Positions 23,579 through 34,600 of a stretch of 64,000 bases of DNA are shown here, one piece after another. The first letter of the stretch is position 1, and the number at the start of each line of letters is the position of its first letter. The notes below the pieces were generated by a model. It saw only the letters and a list, made by a program, of their open reading frames with translations. It did no database searches and was not told the origin of the DNA. The position numbers and the translations under genes are program-made. The DNA comes from Glycine soja (lineage: Eukaryota; Streptophyta; Magnoliopsida; Fabales; Fabaceae): NCBI RefSeq assembly GCF_004193775.1, contig NC_041011.1, positions 13,572,968 through 13,636,967 on the forward strand, written 5' to 3'.

Positions 23579-24683
23579 ACTCCTTGATTAGTCAATGTTA
23601 ACACCTATGAGTGATATCAAACTATTTTCATTTCAACCAGTAAATAAATGAGAAATTCTACTTATAAATTTTCCAACTCCTCGTATATATGTTCGAGCAA
23701 AATGTCCAAATGACTCAAGTCTCTATTTTTTTTTTACTTTCTCTTTCTGTCAATGTGTCTCACTTTATGACAAATTTTTGTTGATGATAATGAATGTACA
23801 CAAAGTAAGTATTTTTCTTTCAACACTCATCAACACGTTCAAGCAAAATGCCCACATGACTCAAGTCTCTATTTTTTTTCTCTCTCTCTCTCTTTGTCTA
23901 TGTCTTTTTTTTTACAACCATGATATTGGTATGAAAGTTACAAAAGTAGTAATAAATTTTCTTCAAAACCATAAGCCCACACAAGTTGTCAATGTCTCTC
24001 TCTTTGTGTGTATGAACAAAAATTGGAATGAAATAGATGACCAATTTTTTAGTTTATTTTTCTCATTATGATTTTTTTACTTCTTTAACAAATATTCATA
24101 TTTAACCTCAATTATAGTAAGAGGATTTAACTTAGTTAATTGAATAAGATGTGTGAATATGATAAATATCCTAGATACCGTGTTCAACTCCTATAAATAA
24201 AAGAAACTCAATCATTCAAATAATTATTCATAATCTAACCACTCATAATGTTGGCCTACCCATACAACATTACAATAGTTAACATACTTGATAAAGATGT
24301 GTCAAATAATTAATCATAAATCTAGTTGATCATAATATTGGTTCATCCATACAATAAGTACTAATTCTTTTAAAAAACTTCATTAAGATCTTGATATTGT
24401 TATTATTATTGTTTTAAAAATAAATATGTTAAAAATATGTTTTTAGTCCTGTGTACTTTTCATCAAATCTAGTTTAGTCCCTATACTTTAAATCGACCAT
24501 TTTGAACTCAAAATTTAAAAATTATATTGATTTAGTCCTTTTCTATAATACAAATGGTCGATTTTAAGGGTTAAAACCACATGATTTGTCAAAGTTTAAA
24601 CAAAAATTTACTAAAAATATAGCGATCAAAATCATGATTTACCCAAAGATTTAATTTTAAATAAACAACACAATTTATATTAC
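23579..24683. other. Intergenic DNA with a small direct repeat and repeat remnants
   Basis: About 23690-23760 and 23838-23905 are diverged direct copies (GAGCAAAATG-CCA-ATGACTCAAGTCTCTATTTT). About 24425-24670 holds decayed TTTTTAGTCCTG / TTTAGTCCCTATACTTTAAATCGACC sequence of the recurring repeat family, partly self-complementary around GGTCGATTTAAA-type segments. Confidence 0.5.
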
Positions 24684-24827
24684 ATTATAAAATAGAAAAC
24701 TGTTTCCTGCATCTCCCATTTGCTTCCTGCAGGTCTTTTTAGATTGTAATTCACATTATGGAAAGACTTTTCCAGGAATATAATGAATAAGATGGGAGAT
24801 GCAGGAAACAATTTTCTATTTTATAAT
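24684..24827. repeat. Near-perfect 36-bp inverted repeat (hairpin)
   Basis: The arm at 24684-24719 and the arm at 24792-24827 are reverse complements with one mismatch in 36, separated by 72 bases. The loop contains further partly complementary segments (CTTCCTGCAGGTCTTTTT against GAAAGACTTTTCCAGGAAT). It could be a very small foldback transposon or a young inverted duplication able to give a small-RNA precursor. Confidence 0.85.
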
Positions 24828-26023
24828 TCTAGAATTTAAATTTTTATATTTCAGAGAGATCTTTTAGGAATATAATTTTATATTCTGAATAAGATGTTTT
24901 GGAAGTTTAAAATAAAATAATAATAATACAAAAATTAAAATTTCATATGTAAATCATGCCCCGTATTAATATGAAAAATTCATTTATTGTCCGTGATCTT
25001 TTTAACTAATATTTTAATTATATTTCTCATTAGTAATAATTTTAATATTTCAGAATTTTTTTCAATATAGAAATGAGTAATATTTTGAACTTGAGTATAT
25101 ATATTAGATAACTTAATAATTATAAATTATTTAAAATATTTCTTATAAATTATAATGTTATAAATTAATAATTTTATTAGAATATAGTTATAAAATAATT
25201 GAATAAGAGGTGAAGAAAGAAATTTTGGAGGTGCAATTAGCAATTGGCTATATAGCGTTTTCTTGGGGTCAATGACACTTTTGCCTCTTTTAAAAACATT
25301 AAATACAACTTTTAAGCATATGGTCATCCCGGTAAATTACAGCTTTCAATTCAATCTTTATTCCATAAATTTTGTTTAAAAAAACATATCTTTAATCGCC
25401 CAAATTATTTATTATAGATCCAAAGACTATTATTGCTCTACAAAGTTTAAAATACTACTTGCTTTTTCCATAGGTGGACCTCACCCTCTAATTTACCATA
25501 GTCTTATTGTGCAAGCCCGTACACACATTCCAATAGAAAAAAAAATAAGTTCAATCCATATCATAACTGATTTGAGTTAGTTTAAGTGATAAAGTATTCC
25601 TTATTTTATTAACAATAGTATTTTTTTATACTTTTCAAATTTTAAACAAATTAATTCAATTGTCAATTATTTTTGTTTTATTTTCACATAAAATATTAAT
25701 TAATGACCATTTTTAAAAGTCATGTGCATTTATTCTTTAATTTTTACTATTTAAACTTCATCCAATGATTTATTTTATAATTTATTTTTATTGACAACAA
25801 GAATTCTCATTTGATATAATATCCCTGTGACACATAGAGATGTTTTAAAAAATATATAAATTGGATTTTATTGTTTTTATTTCTTTAATATGATTTTATT
25901 AATTACTTTGATTTTTTTTTAAATTCAAAATTACCATCTCATAATACACTAGTGTACTAGCTATTATGATAAAAATATAGTAAAGCACAATCATTATTCA
26001 TTTATATCGATTATACATTTGGG
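24828..26023. other. AT-rich intergenic DNA
   Basis: No supported gene. TTTTAGGAATATAATTTTATATTCTGAATAAGATG at about 24864 repeats part of the neighbouring hairpin loop. Confidence 0.45.
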
Positions 26024-26366
26024 ATTAAGTATGTTTTTAGTCTCGGAACAAAAAATTGACCGGTCTTAGTCCATGATGTTTTCATCCGTCAACAATTTTA
26101 GTCCTCACCATCAAATATTGTTAAGTGATGATGTGTCATGTATTTTCTAGTGGTTTAATAATTGTTATAAAATGTTTGGTTATCAAAGATTAAATTTTTT
26201 TGCATTTTGCAAATTCTACACTCCGCTTAAAAATAAAGATTTTCCCATAAATTCCTTCATTAAACTTAATCATTTAAGTATTTCAACATTGTGTTTTGTA
26301 CATTGTTCTCTTTTTTTTTCTCACTTCATCTAATTAATAATGATATTTGTTCAATTGTTTATGCAG

Positions 26367-26459
26367 CCATGGTTGACATCATCCACGAAGCTAGGGTTGT
26401 TCTAGATCCAACCTAGATTGATGTCAAGCTCTTTCGCTGTTGGAGCTTGGACAATATTG
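26367..26459 (+). pseudogene. Exon-like gene fragment inside the inverted-repeat element
   Basis: After an acceptor-like TTTATGCAG the sequence is GC-richer and reads MVDIIHEARVVLDPT, a stop, then IDVKLFRCWSLDNIV, with a donor-like GTACC near the end. The protein family is not recognised. Composition and flanking splice-like signals suggest a captured exon rather than random DNA. Confidence 0.35.
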
Positions 26460-26539
26460 TGGTACCAATTTCAATAAAATAAAAATAATTTCATGTTTAG
26501 GGTTCAATACTCATTAATTAAACTCCTGAAAAATCTAAT

Positions 26540-26740
26540 GTGGGGATTGTTAGAATGGCTACATTGGCACAAAAGTTCCCGCACTACTTCTTGCAACGTC
26601 AGGGTTGTTGCGGTGGCTGCACCTACGACTTTGTGAGTTGCTCCCTGGCGAGTTCTTCGACAGAAGCAACCACTTCCAAATCAGAGGAGAAGAGCGAAGT
26701 TCAACTTGGTGAAGGGATTTTCATGGAATCTCATTCCTAA
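26540..26740 (+). pseudogene. Unidentified ORF, possible captured gene piece
   Basis: This ORF of about 66 codons is clearly GC-richer than its surroundings, with a cysteine/glycine cluster (RQGCCGGCTYDFVSC) followed by a Ser/Thr/Glu-rich tail. I recognise no domain. Other frames also lack long stops here, so the original reading frame is uncertain. It lies within the inverted-repeat element and is most likely a transduplicated fragment. Confidence 0.3.
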
Positions 26741-26811
26741 AGCTTTTAAGCTACTCAAGATGAAAAATCCAAATGAATCATATTACCTTTTCTAGCCTTA
26801 AATAACTTTTA

Positions 26812-27110
26812 GGTACATGATATATATTTGATTTTGTTTTGAACCCTGATAATTTTTTTGTTGTTTCGAATCCCTCATATATTAAAAGTTTTGTTTCGGA
26901 TTCCTGTCGTCAATTAAGTGATGACGCGATACTATCGCATCAATTGATATGTATTAGACGGGTCGTTGAGATGATGTTACGCCATCAATTAATTGATGAT
27001 TTTTTTTAATATATCATAAACTCAAAACAACGAAAAAATTTATTAGGAACTCAAAATAAAAAATTGTGTATATATCAAGGATGTCAAACATATTTTAGCT
27101 TTTTTATGTA
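26812..27110. mobile_element. Foldback MITE nested in the larger inverted-repeat element
   Basis: The left arm (from TGATATATATTTGATTTTG) and the right arm read on the minus strand (from TTGATATATACACAATTTTT) are inverted copies. They share TGTTGTTT(C)GA(A/G)T and ATATATTAAAA and converge on AATTAAGTGATGA / AATTAATTGATGG near the centre. It is about 300 bases and non-coding. Confidence 0.6.
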
Positions 27111-27767
27111 AATAACTTTGTTAATAAATATATTATTGGTGTAGACTTATTGGGTAATTATGTTTCCATGGCCTATTACCATGCTCAGATCTAGGATATC
27201 ATGATAAGTTAAAGGTATAAATCTTAAGAGGTTATTGAAGCAATTTATGGGGGTTATTAGTTGTCAAATCATTTAATCTTTGATAACTAAATATTTTCTT
27301 GATGATTTTTTAAGATGTTAGAGAATTAACCTCTATCCTATGAATTAGTTTTTAAGGTTGAATTAGGCTCAAATTCACATTTTAAGATGGTATTAGACCT
27401 ATCATAAATTCATTAAATGAGTTACCCATCATGTCATCTACGCATCAAACCCAATAGTGTTAGACATGAGAGGATGTGTTGAGAAAAAATTATGTTCCAC
27501 ATTGACTAGAGATTAGACCACAAAAAAGATATATAAATGAGAGTCGGGAGACAACCATTACCATGTAAGTTAATTCTTGGAGTTGAGTTAAATTCAAATC
27601 CACTTCTAAAATGTATGTCACATCACTACTTAATAGTGAAGACTAAAATGGTTGACGGATGAAAACATTATCAACCAAGACTGGTCAATATCTTTTTAAG
27701 AAATTAAAAGTAAAAATTCAAAAAAATTTAATTAAGAACTTAAAAAGATAATTGATCATATTTTAAT

Positions 27768-28127
27768 AATGTTCTTCTAAAAACACACACGTATTTAACG
27801 TAACCACAAATAGCTGACAATTATATTTTGAAGTTGTTGTTTCTGTTCCTATTAATATATTAATATATTAGTAAGTAGTAACTGCAATGATATCAATTTA
27901 GTGATAACTTACCAAACAATACGTAATTTTATAAAATAGTAGTAGTTTTTTATTTTTACAACTGCCTATCAGGGCTTATAAACCTTATGATAAATATTGT
28001 TAAAAGAGTTAAATGTTATAATAATTTTCTTAACTTTATAAAATCTTCTGAATATGAGAACCATATATAATAAACCTTTTGTTATATTGTTATATTTCCC
28101 CTTGCTTGTTTTTTTTTTTTTTTATAG
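27768..28127. other. AT-rich spacer ending in a strong splice-acceptor tract
   Basis: No gene is visible. The end holds an uninterrupted run of about 16 T residues before ATAG, an intron 3' end for the following exon. Confidence 0.45.
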
Positions 28128-28764
28128 GCTTCCCCTTGCAATGGGTCATAGTAAATCTCACTTTTCCTGCAAGTCCTGGAGCATTTGGTAGGATTGTAAA
28201 ACTGCTTAATGTAGGCATTGTTTCTCAAATCAAGAAGATGGTCAACGATCCTTGCATTGATGTGAAGGTCTTTTAATCTTCATTTCAAACTGTTCTTGTT
28301 CTATACTCTCTTTGGACTCAAACATAAGAGTAACTAATTCACACTAATTAAGAATAAGAATGTTAATTAACTTCATTTAATTTTCTTAAATCTCATTTAT
28401 AAAATGAACTTCATTTCCTAAATCATCGTTCATGCTAATTGATGGAAGACTTCAATTCTATGGGAACTTGTTTCAAATGGGAATACTCCATTTTAAAAGC
28501 CATGTGATTGATATCATGAGAATAAAAGGAGTTGTTGAAAATAAAATTTGAATTAAATAAAAGGCATTTTGGGAATGATTTCATTAAATAGGGTGAAATC
28601 AATTAAGATTTACTTATATTTTGGACCACCATACCTGAGTTTAGATTTGCTTATATTCGAGTCTGGAGGAAATACTTCTTAGTCATTTTGTAAAAAAAAA
28701 TTTGTTGATGCAGCTTCGTGCAAGACAAGCACTTGGGCAGATTATTACTTCTGGTGATAGTTAA
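28128..28764 (+). pseudogene. Two C-terminal exons of a probable armadillo-type repeat protein
   Basis: Exon 28128-28267 and exon 28714-28764 (stop TAA at 28762-28764) join in frame across a GT-AG intron. They read FPLQWVIVNLTFPASPGAFG, then RIVKLLNVGIVSQIKKMVND, PCIDVK, LRARQALGQIITSGDS. The amphipathic helices with LLNVGIV and the RARQALGQ ending resemble the last repeat of armadillo/HEAT-like proteins. No upstream exon was found between the transposons to its left, so the gene seems beheaded. Both exons have intact frames and splice sites, so either the loss is recent or distant exons exist. Confidence 0.5.
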
Positions 28765-29295
28765 TTGTAATCAGTTACTCCATTCAAAGCCCCTGGGCTG
28801 CAGGCAAAGAGAAATCTCAATAGAACTTATTTTCTCCCAATTCCCACCTTGGTGTTAAGCTAACTCTGTTAAAATGTCACGCACTTTGTATGAAGTCCTC
28901 GTCGGAAATAAGAAAAGCCATTTACAAGTGAATGTTTGATTTCTCTCGGCTGTCACATTACTAGTTCATGGATGGATATCGGTTATATAAAACAAAAAGG
29001 CAGAATTGATATATAACTCCAAATTGTAATTTGTAACAGAACAGGGGGTAAAAAAAAATCAAAATGTTGTCTCTGTTTGATTACTCTTTTTGTCTTTGCA
29101 ATTTGCAAGACAAATTCTCCGCAACAAGCAGTTGAATTTACTTGGCACCAGACCAACTTCAAGTGGATTTATGATTGATTCTGACCAAAAATTCAAAATG
29201 GTCCAAATTAAATATTGTCATTCTTATATTTCTTGTTACATCTCTAAAGAGCTAAGCTACATTTATAACTCACAATCAACGAAATAAATAATTAA
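28765..29295. other. Intergenic DNA
   Basis: Probably the 3' UTR of the preceding fragment followed by spacer. Nothing else is recognised. Confidence 0.45.
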
Positions 29296-29625
29296 AAAAA
29301 TGACTTAAGTATGTTTGTAGTCCTTAAAGTTTTGGACCGGGAGTAAATCTATTTTGGATTCTTAAATTGAAAAAATAAAAAATATTTTAATCCTCAAATT
29401 TCAAAAAATATGTTTTTAGTCGTTGGATGCCAACAACCTCGACAAAAGTGATCCATTTTCAAATACCAAAGTCATCACTTCCGTTAACACAGTCTAGCTC
29501 CATGGATTAAAATTGTACTTTTAAAATGAGACTGAAATGATTTTATTTTATTTTCTAAATTTGGAGAGCCAAAAACGAATCCATCCCAAATTCTCAGGAA
29601 CTTTAAAAACATAATTAAGAAAAAA
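29296..29625. mobile_element. Foldback MITE-like element
   Basis: The left end, TGACTTAAGTATGTTTGTAGTCC, and the right end read on the minus strand, TTCTTAATTATGTTTTTAAAG, are inverted copies. Complementarity continues through GGA(C/T)CGGGAGTAAATCTATTTTGGATTC / GGGATGGATTCGTTTTTGGCTC. It is about 330 bases, AT-rich and non-coding, of the same repeat family as 7217-7516. Confidence 0.6.
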
Positions 29626-30194
29626 AATCCTATTATTCGTTTTTTTTTTCTCAATTGCCAAATGAAATTGAAGTTCTAGATTTATCTCTCTAGAAAGCAA
29701 AAGGGATATCTATATTCAAACCATAGACTAGTCTTTTCTTAAACATATCATAGCCGTTGCTATGTCAAGGGTGCTTCGGCTGGTTTGAAACAGAGTTGCC
29801 ACCAATTGCAATGAATTGAGAAAAGATAGCCTGCCTAGTAATCCCTTTCACATTCCATTTTACTCTTTTTTTTCCTTCCAAGTAACCAACAACACAAAAA
29901 TGTTCTATGAATCCAAACGTGCCAGTTATCCAAGCCATGTGGGAAACTCTAAGTGTAGGGTGTATCATAAGTGGTAGTTACCTTATTGTTCCTACATAGC
30001 TGTGATGTAAGAGTCTCTTTGAGGATGCTATGCCACCCTTCCCCAACTAGCTTTGATTGGTCTTGTGGGGTCTTCAAAAGCCTTAACCAAAAAGGGATAG
30101 TAACATTCAAAATGGTTAATGTTTAATGCACCATTTTACCAACTTAAAAATCGTGACCATATTATGATGTAACAAGTTTAATTTTCCAAAGTCC
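29626..30194. other. Upstream region of the small secreted peptide gene
   Basis: No coding sequence is recognised. The proximal part is the presumed promoter. Confidence 0.4.
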
Positions 30195-30202
30195 TATATA
30201 AG
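30195..30202 (+). promoter_or_regulatory. TATA box of the small secreted peptide gene
   Basis: TATATAAG lies 101 bases upstream of the first ATG (30296). The sequence after it (AACAATTCAGTTGCTTACTAA) looks like a short leader. Confidence 0.65.
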
Positions 30203-30295
30203 TTCAACCCTTGGCTCAATCTTTCAACAATTCAGTTGCTTACTAATACTAATCTCTTAATTCTCTTTGGCCATTTCTTTAGTAACATTAAGATA

Positions 30296-30517
30296 ATGTA
30301 TTCTGTGGAAATGGCACCTTATGGTAGATTCATTGCTAACATTTTGATAGCTGTGATGTTTGTTTGCTTGTTTTTTGTGACCAACATTGTGGCACAGGAT
30401 TCAGAGATTGCTCCTACAGGTCAATTGGAGGCTGGAACTGGGTTTGATTTGCCTGTTTCTAAGGTGATGATGTGTTCTTCAGTGTTGGCATCTCTTTTGG
30501 CATTCATGTTGCAGTGA
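30296..30517 (+). CDS. Small secreted, probably GPI-anchored AG-peptide-like protein (73 aa)
   Basis: A single-exon ORF. Residues 1-33 form a signal peptide with a long hydrophobic core (ANILIAVMFVCLFFVTNIV) ending before AQDSE. The mature part is very short (AQDSEIAPTGQLEAGTGFDL). The C terminus, PVSKVMMCSSVLASLLAFML, is hydrophobic as expected for a GPI-anchor signal. The layout is that of plant AG-peptides and AGP-like small cell-surface peptides, but there is only one Ala-Pro dipeptide, so glycosylation would be minimal. A second ATG at codon 6 (MAPYGRF) is an alternative start. The TATA box, leader and intact frame support a real gene. Its function is unknown. Confidence 0.78.
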   Translation: MYSVEMAPYGRFIANILIAVMFVCLFFVTNIVAQDSEIAPTGQLEAGTGFDLPVSKVMMCSSVLASLLAFMLQ

Positions 30518-31652
30518 ATTGGAAGACAGTGGGTTTCAAATTTGAACTTGTTGGGGATAATCTTACTTTGTATGTGGGTTAAAATTCATATGTTTATATA
30601 TATACTATATACTATATGTTTGGTTGTTGAAAATGGTACTGTATTTTTGGGCATTTTGTAAGATTAGCTTTATGAGGAGCTACAGTTACAAGTATGTAAT
30701 TTCTACTCAGCTATTATTGGTGTGAGCTGATATATTAATATAATTGTTAAGTTCCTTGTAATTGATGATTTTTGCTGTTTCAAGTTATCAAATTCTTCGA
30801 AAGTGACTTTCTTGTAGCATGCTGCTTTGAATTATAGTCCAACTTTGTCCAAAAATGTGACATTTGAAGTATAATAACTGGATAAGTAAACAATTCCTAT
30901 TTTATAAATTTGAGTCTTTATTCTTAAAGAATATACAATCACATGAGTTTTCAATGCTAATTCAATTCTTTTCTTCTTTAATTATTTATCCAATCAAATG
31001 AGACCTTGAGTTTTCTCAAGTGTTTTGATCAACTTTAACCAAAAATATGTCACTTAAAGTATAATAACTCATCAAAGAATCTCAATATTATGAATTTGAA
31101 TACTCATTTCTTAAAAACTTTGCAGTCACAAGTATTTCTTAATTTGTGACATATCTTATGAATTTCAATATCAATTCAGTGATTTTCCTCTTTGATTGGT
31201 TGGCAAATCAAATAGATTTTTCATTTCATTAATTGTTTTCATCAATACTTAAATTTATTCGACCACTATTAAACAGTGTAAAATATTCACAAATCATCAT
31301 TAAAATAATATTCTATTAATTAAACTATTTTTAATTTTTCGAAATTAAACTTTTAAGTATTTGTATTACTATAATTTATATTTTTTATTATCAATTTTCA
31401 TTAAATAATATTTCATATATTTACAAACCCTTATAAACTGTCGTGCTTCAACTAGGAGTTAAATTTTCTATTATTCTATTCAATTGTATATACAATACAA
31501 TCTGTTTCTCTGTTTTATATACCCATGACAACTAGTGATCCCAATGTAACATAGTACAAAATGATGAATTGGCTGACACATCAGCACTAAACTACCCTTT
31601 CTTTCAACTGTTAAACATTGAAAAGAAAGTGTGATATAAGGAAATTGAATGT
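30518..31652. other. Convergent intergenic region
   Basis: It holds the 3' UTR of the small peptide gene on the left and that of the minus-strand peptidase gene on the right. AAGTATAATAACT(G/C)AT-type phrases at about 30868 and 31057 suggest a diverged duplication of about 190 bases. Nothing else is recognised. Confidence 0.45.
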
Positions 31653-34600
31653 TCAAGAAGCAGTTCCCATGGACTCCTCCAAATCCAACTCATGTTCTGC
31701 TACCATTATGCATGAATCTGCTTCCAGAGATGAGACTGAGGCCTTGTCTTTGGTTGAATTTGAAATATCCTTGGTTGAATTGAGCATTTCTGTTGTGCAT
31801 TGCACATCTGGTGTTATCCCAACCTGATCTATGTCATGAAGGGCTGGTGATAGATATTTTGCCACTGTAACAAAGAGTGCTGACCCATCATGAAGCTGAG
31901 TGACACTCTGAAATTAGAATGACACATACCACCATTAGCCAAGACATGACAAAAAATAGCTCAATGTACTTTTAAATTGATTTTTATGGAAAAACAAACA
32001 CAACTTAGAAATTGTTTCTAAGTACTATTTGCATTGTTTACCAATCAGAATTGAGCTTTCACCTTAAAAGCCTATGTTGACCTTTAATGTAAACCTTTAT
32101 TGAATAGATTATCGAGATGAAACTCCAATTTTGATTAGAAAACAACACAAAAACATTTGAGAAACTGCATTTAAGTTTTTGTTCGAAAAGCAGTTATTAA
32201 GGCCATTGGCACCTTTCAAAGACTAACCATCAATATGGTTTTTGACTATGCATTATATTTCAAAAGAATGTAACGCTAACATTTGTATATCGAATTGCAA
32301 CAGTTTCGTTAATATATGAACATAATATATATTGGCGTCTATATGCAATTTGGGGTAATTTACTCACCTCATTAATACAACTCAGTTCCTCTTATTTCAT
32401 GCTTTGCCTTGTGGAAATCTTGTTTAATAATGAGATTTGAATACTAAAGACATCCTAGTATGATCATTATATAACAAAAAAAGAATAACGGTACCTGAAT
32501 CTTTCCTTTACCAAATGTTTTGTGCCCCACAAGAATAGCTCGACCGTTATCATGTAATGCCCCGGCTAAAATCTCACTGGCACTTGCGCTTCCCTCATTG
32601 ACCTGTTAAATGATACAAAAATTTCAGTTCCAAGTAGTAATGCCAGAAAAGGTAATTTTAATGCTCATGGAAAACTAAGACATGTTACGCTGATGTTTAG
32701 AAACAAAGCATAGCAGCTGCACAGGTGAATGGTAAAGATTCGGGGAATGAATATGAGTTGTTGATTATGAACCATGCTAACACTGGAGCATGGTCCAGGG
32801 AAACATACAGGAATTGCATATAAGGAATGCAATTGACGTTACTTGGCTACATGTTTGGTTATAGTTTTGATTGTTGGGACAGACCTAAATAAAAGCAACT
32901 GAATAAAATTTGTTTTGCTTAACACAAGTATGTGGGACACAAACATAATTGGAAATATAAATCAGTATGATACAATACACCATGAAGAATAACTACTTTA
33001 TATTTATATGAAAATGTACCTCTGTCCCTATTTATAAGAAACAAAATACACTATAACTTGTTTCTTATAAAAAGGAACAGAGGTATCTATTACCGAAATT
33101 ACTATTTTGTGTCATGCTCAAAGATTGTAGAGTTAAAAGGCATAGTCAATGTTATTAAGCAACTACAGTTAGTACTCACAATCACCACAAGTGGATCATG
33201 TGTTATAGCATGTCCATCGACCATATTAATGGGTAGCATGTTCCCATCTCTATCGATTGTGTTCACTAGAGTCTCATTTCCATCTAACCACATCTGTGCA
33301 ACATCAAGGCCGGCTTTTACCAAACCACCCTGCAACAAAATTATAGTAAAATGGTTACTTTATTCCAAAGACCAGCTAACGATACTGTGCATGAAACTCA
33401 GAAACTGAAAGTTTCCATTAAATAAGTAAGTTACAGGATTGTTCCGTAGATCTAATATGTACGAGTGTACTCCTTGATTTTCCAATTCCTGAATGGCATT
33501 CCTCATGTCTTCAGCAGCAGTCTGTCAATATGGAACAAGAAGAGTTTATGTATTATGGAGAACAAAATGGCATTTGTTTTAGATATTTTCTCTTTCAACT
33601 ATGTGAGTTTGGTTCAGTTTTTGCACAAATCATTATTCTTCAGTCAGTTTTTCCAGAGAAATCTTTTTTTTTTTTGGTGAATTCCTGAGAAATCTTTTGA
33701 AAACACAAAAATAGCAGATATTTTATAGCACAAAAGCTGTTACCAAACACATAATAATAATATATAGAATTGCAATTTTATTTGATAGTTTATTCTTTGC
33801 TAACCTGAGAGAAGGCTGACAATTTCACATAGCCAGTTTTTGTGAAATGACCATCTGGGGATCTATGAGGGATGATGGCACTTGATATTGGAGAGAGCTT
33901 AATATACTCCCTAGGAAGTTTGACCTTCAAGTATATTAGATCAGCAATAAGATGTTAGTTTAAGTTCAAATATAAGTAGAAGTGTTTGTTAGCTAAATGT
34001 TTAATTGCTTCTGTATATTAACACAAGAACATAAACTAAAATAGAAGAAATGAGTTACCATTTCAAGAATCATAATCACTAAAATGCCAAGATTACCTCT
34101 CGGATAAAAGATCTTGTTCCTGAGTCTTTGACCTGCAGAAGAAAACTTTTTAAATTAGTTTCTAGAAAGCTTGTCAAATGAAATAGTTAAAACTATTTCC
34201 TAATGCACTCTATCATATACTAGTGTCTTTTTTTTTTTTTTAATGAATGAAGGTTGAAAATTGAACTTTATCCAGACATCCAATGTTTCAGTAGTAATCC
34301 AAAAAAAACTTCTCTGAGGCATAGCTCAATAGTTCAAATAATGCTTATGTAAAATTGGAAGTATGATAATATTACAATTTACAATGTACCTTTACTGTAA
34401 CAGTTGTTCCAGCATTCCCTCTAAGCCTTTGTGCTGCAGTTTCACTATCAATGCCATCAAGCCTCTCACCTGTAGAATCCAATTATTTTCAAACAAAAGA
34501 AAATCACACTTGTTTCACTTCAGAAATAAAAAATTTAGTTCCTAATAAAAATTGACTGAAACTGGCTGGAAATTTATGAAAATGTAAAACAGCAAATTGT

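Larger units (their letters stand above)
26024..27767. mobile_element. Inverted-repeat element carrying gene-like pieces
   Basis: The end at about 26024-26150 and the end at about 27600-27767 are inverted copies. The best block is GATGTTTTCATCCGTCAAC at about 26077 against the minus-strand reading ATGTTTTCATCCGTCAACC at about 27651-27669. Complementarity extends through GACCGGTCTTAGTCC / GACCAGTCTTGGTTG and TAAGTGATGATGTGTCATG / TAAGTAGTGATGTGACATA. No transposase is visible. The interior carries exon-like sequence and a second foldback element. The exact ends and target duplication are not certain. Confidence 0.7.
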
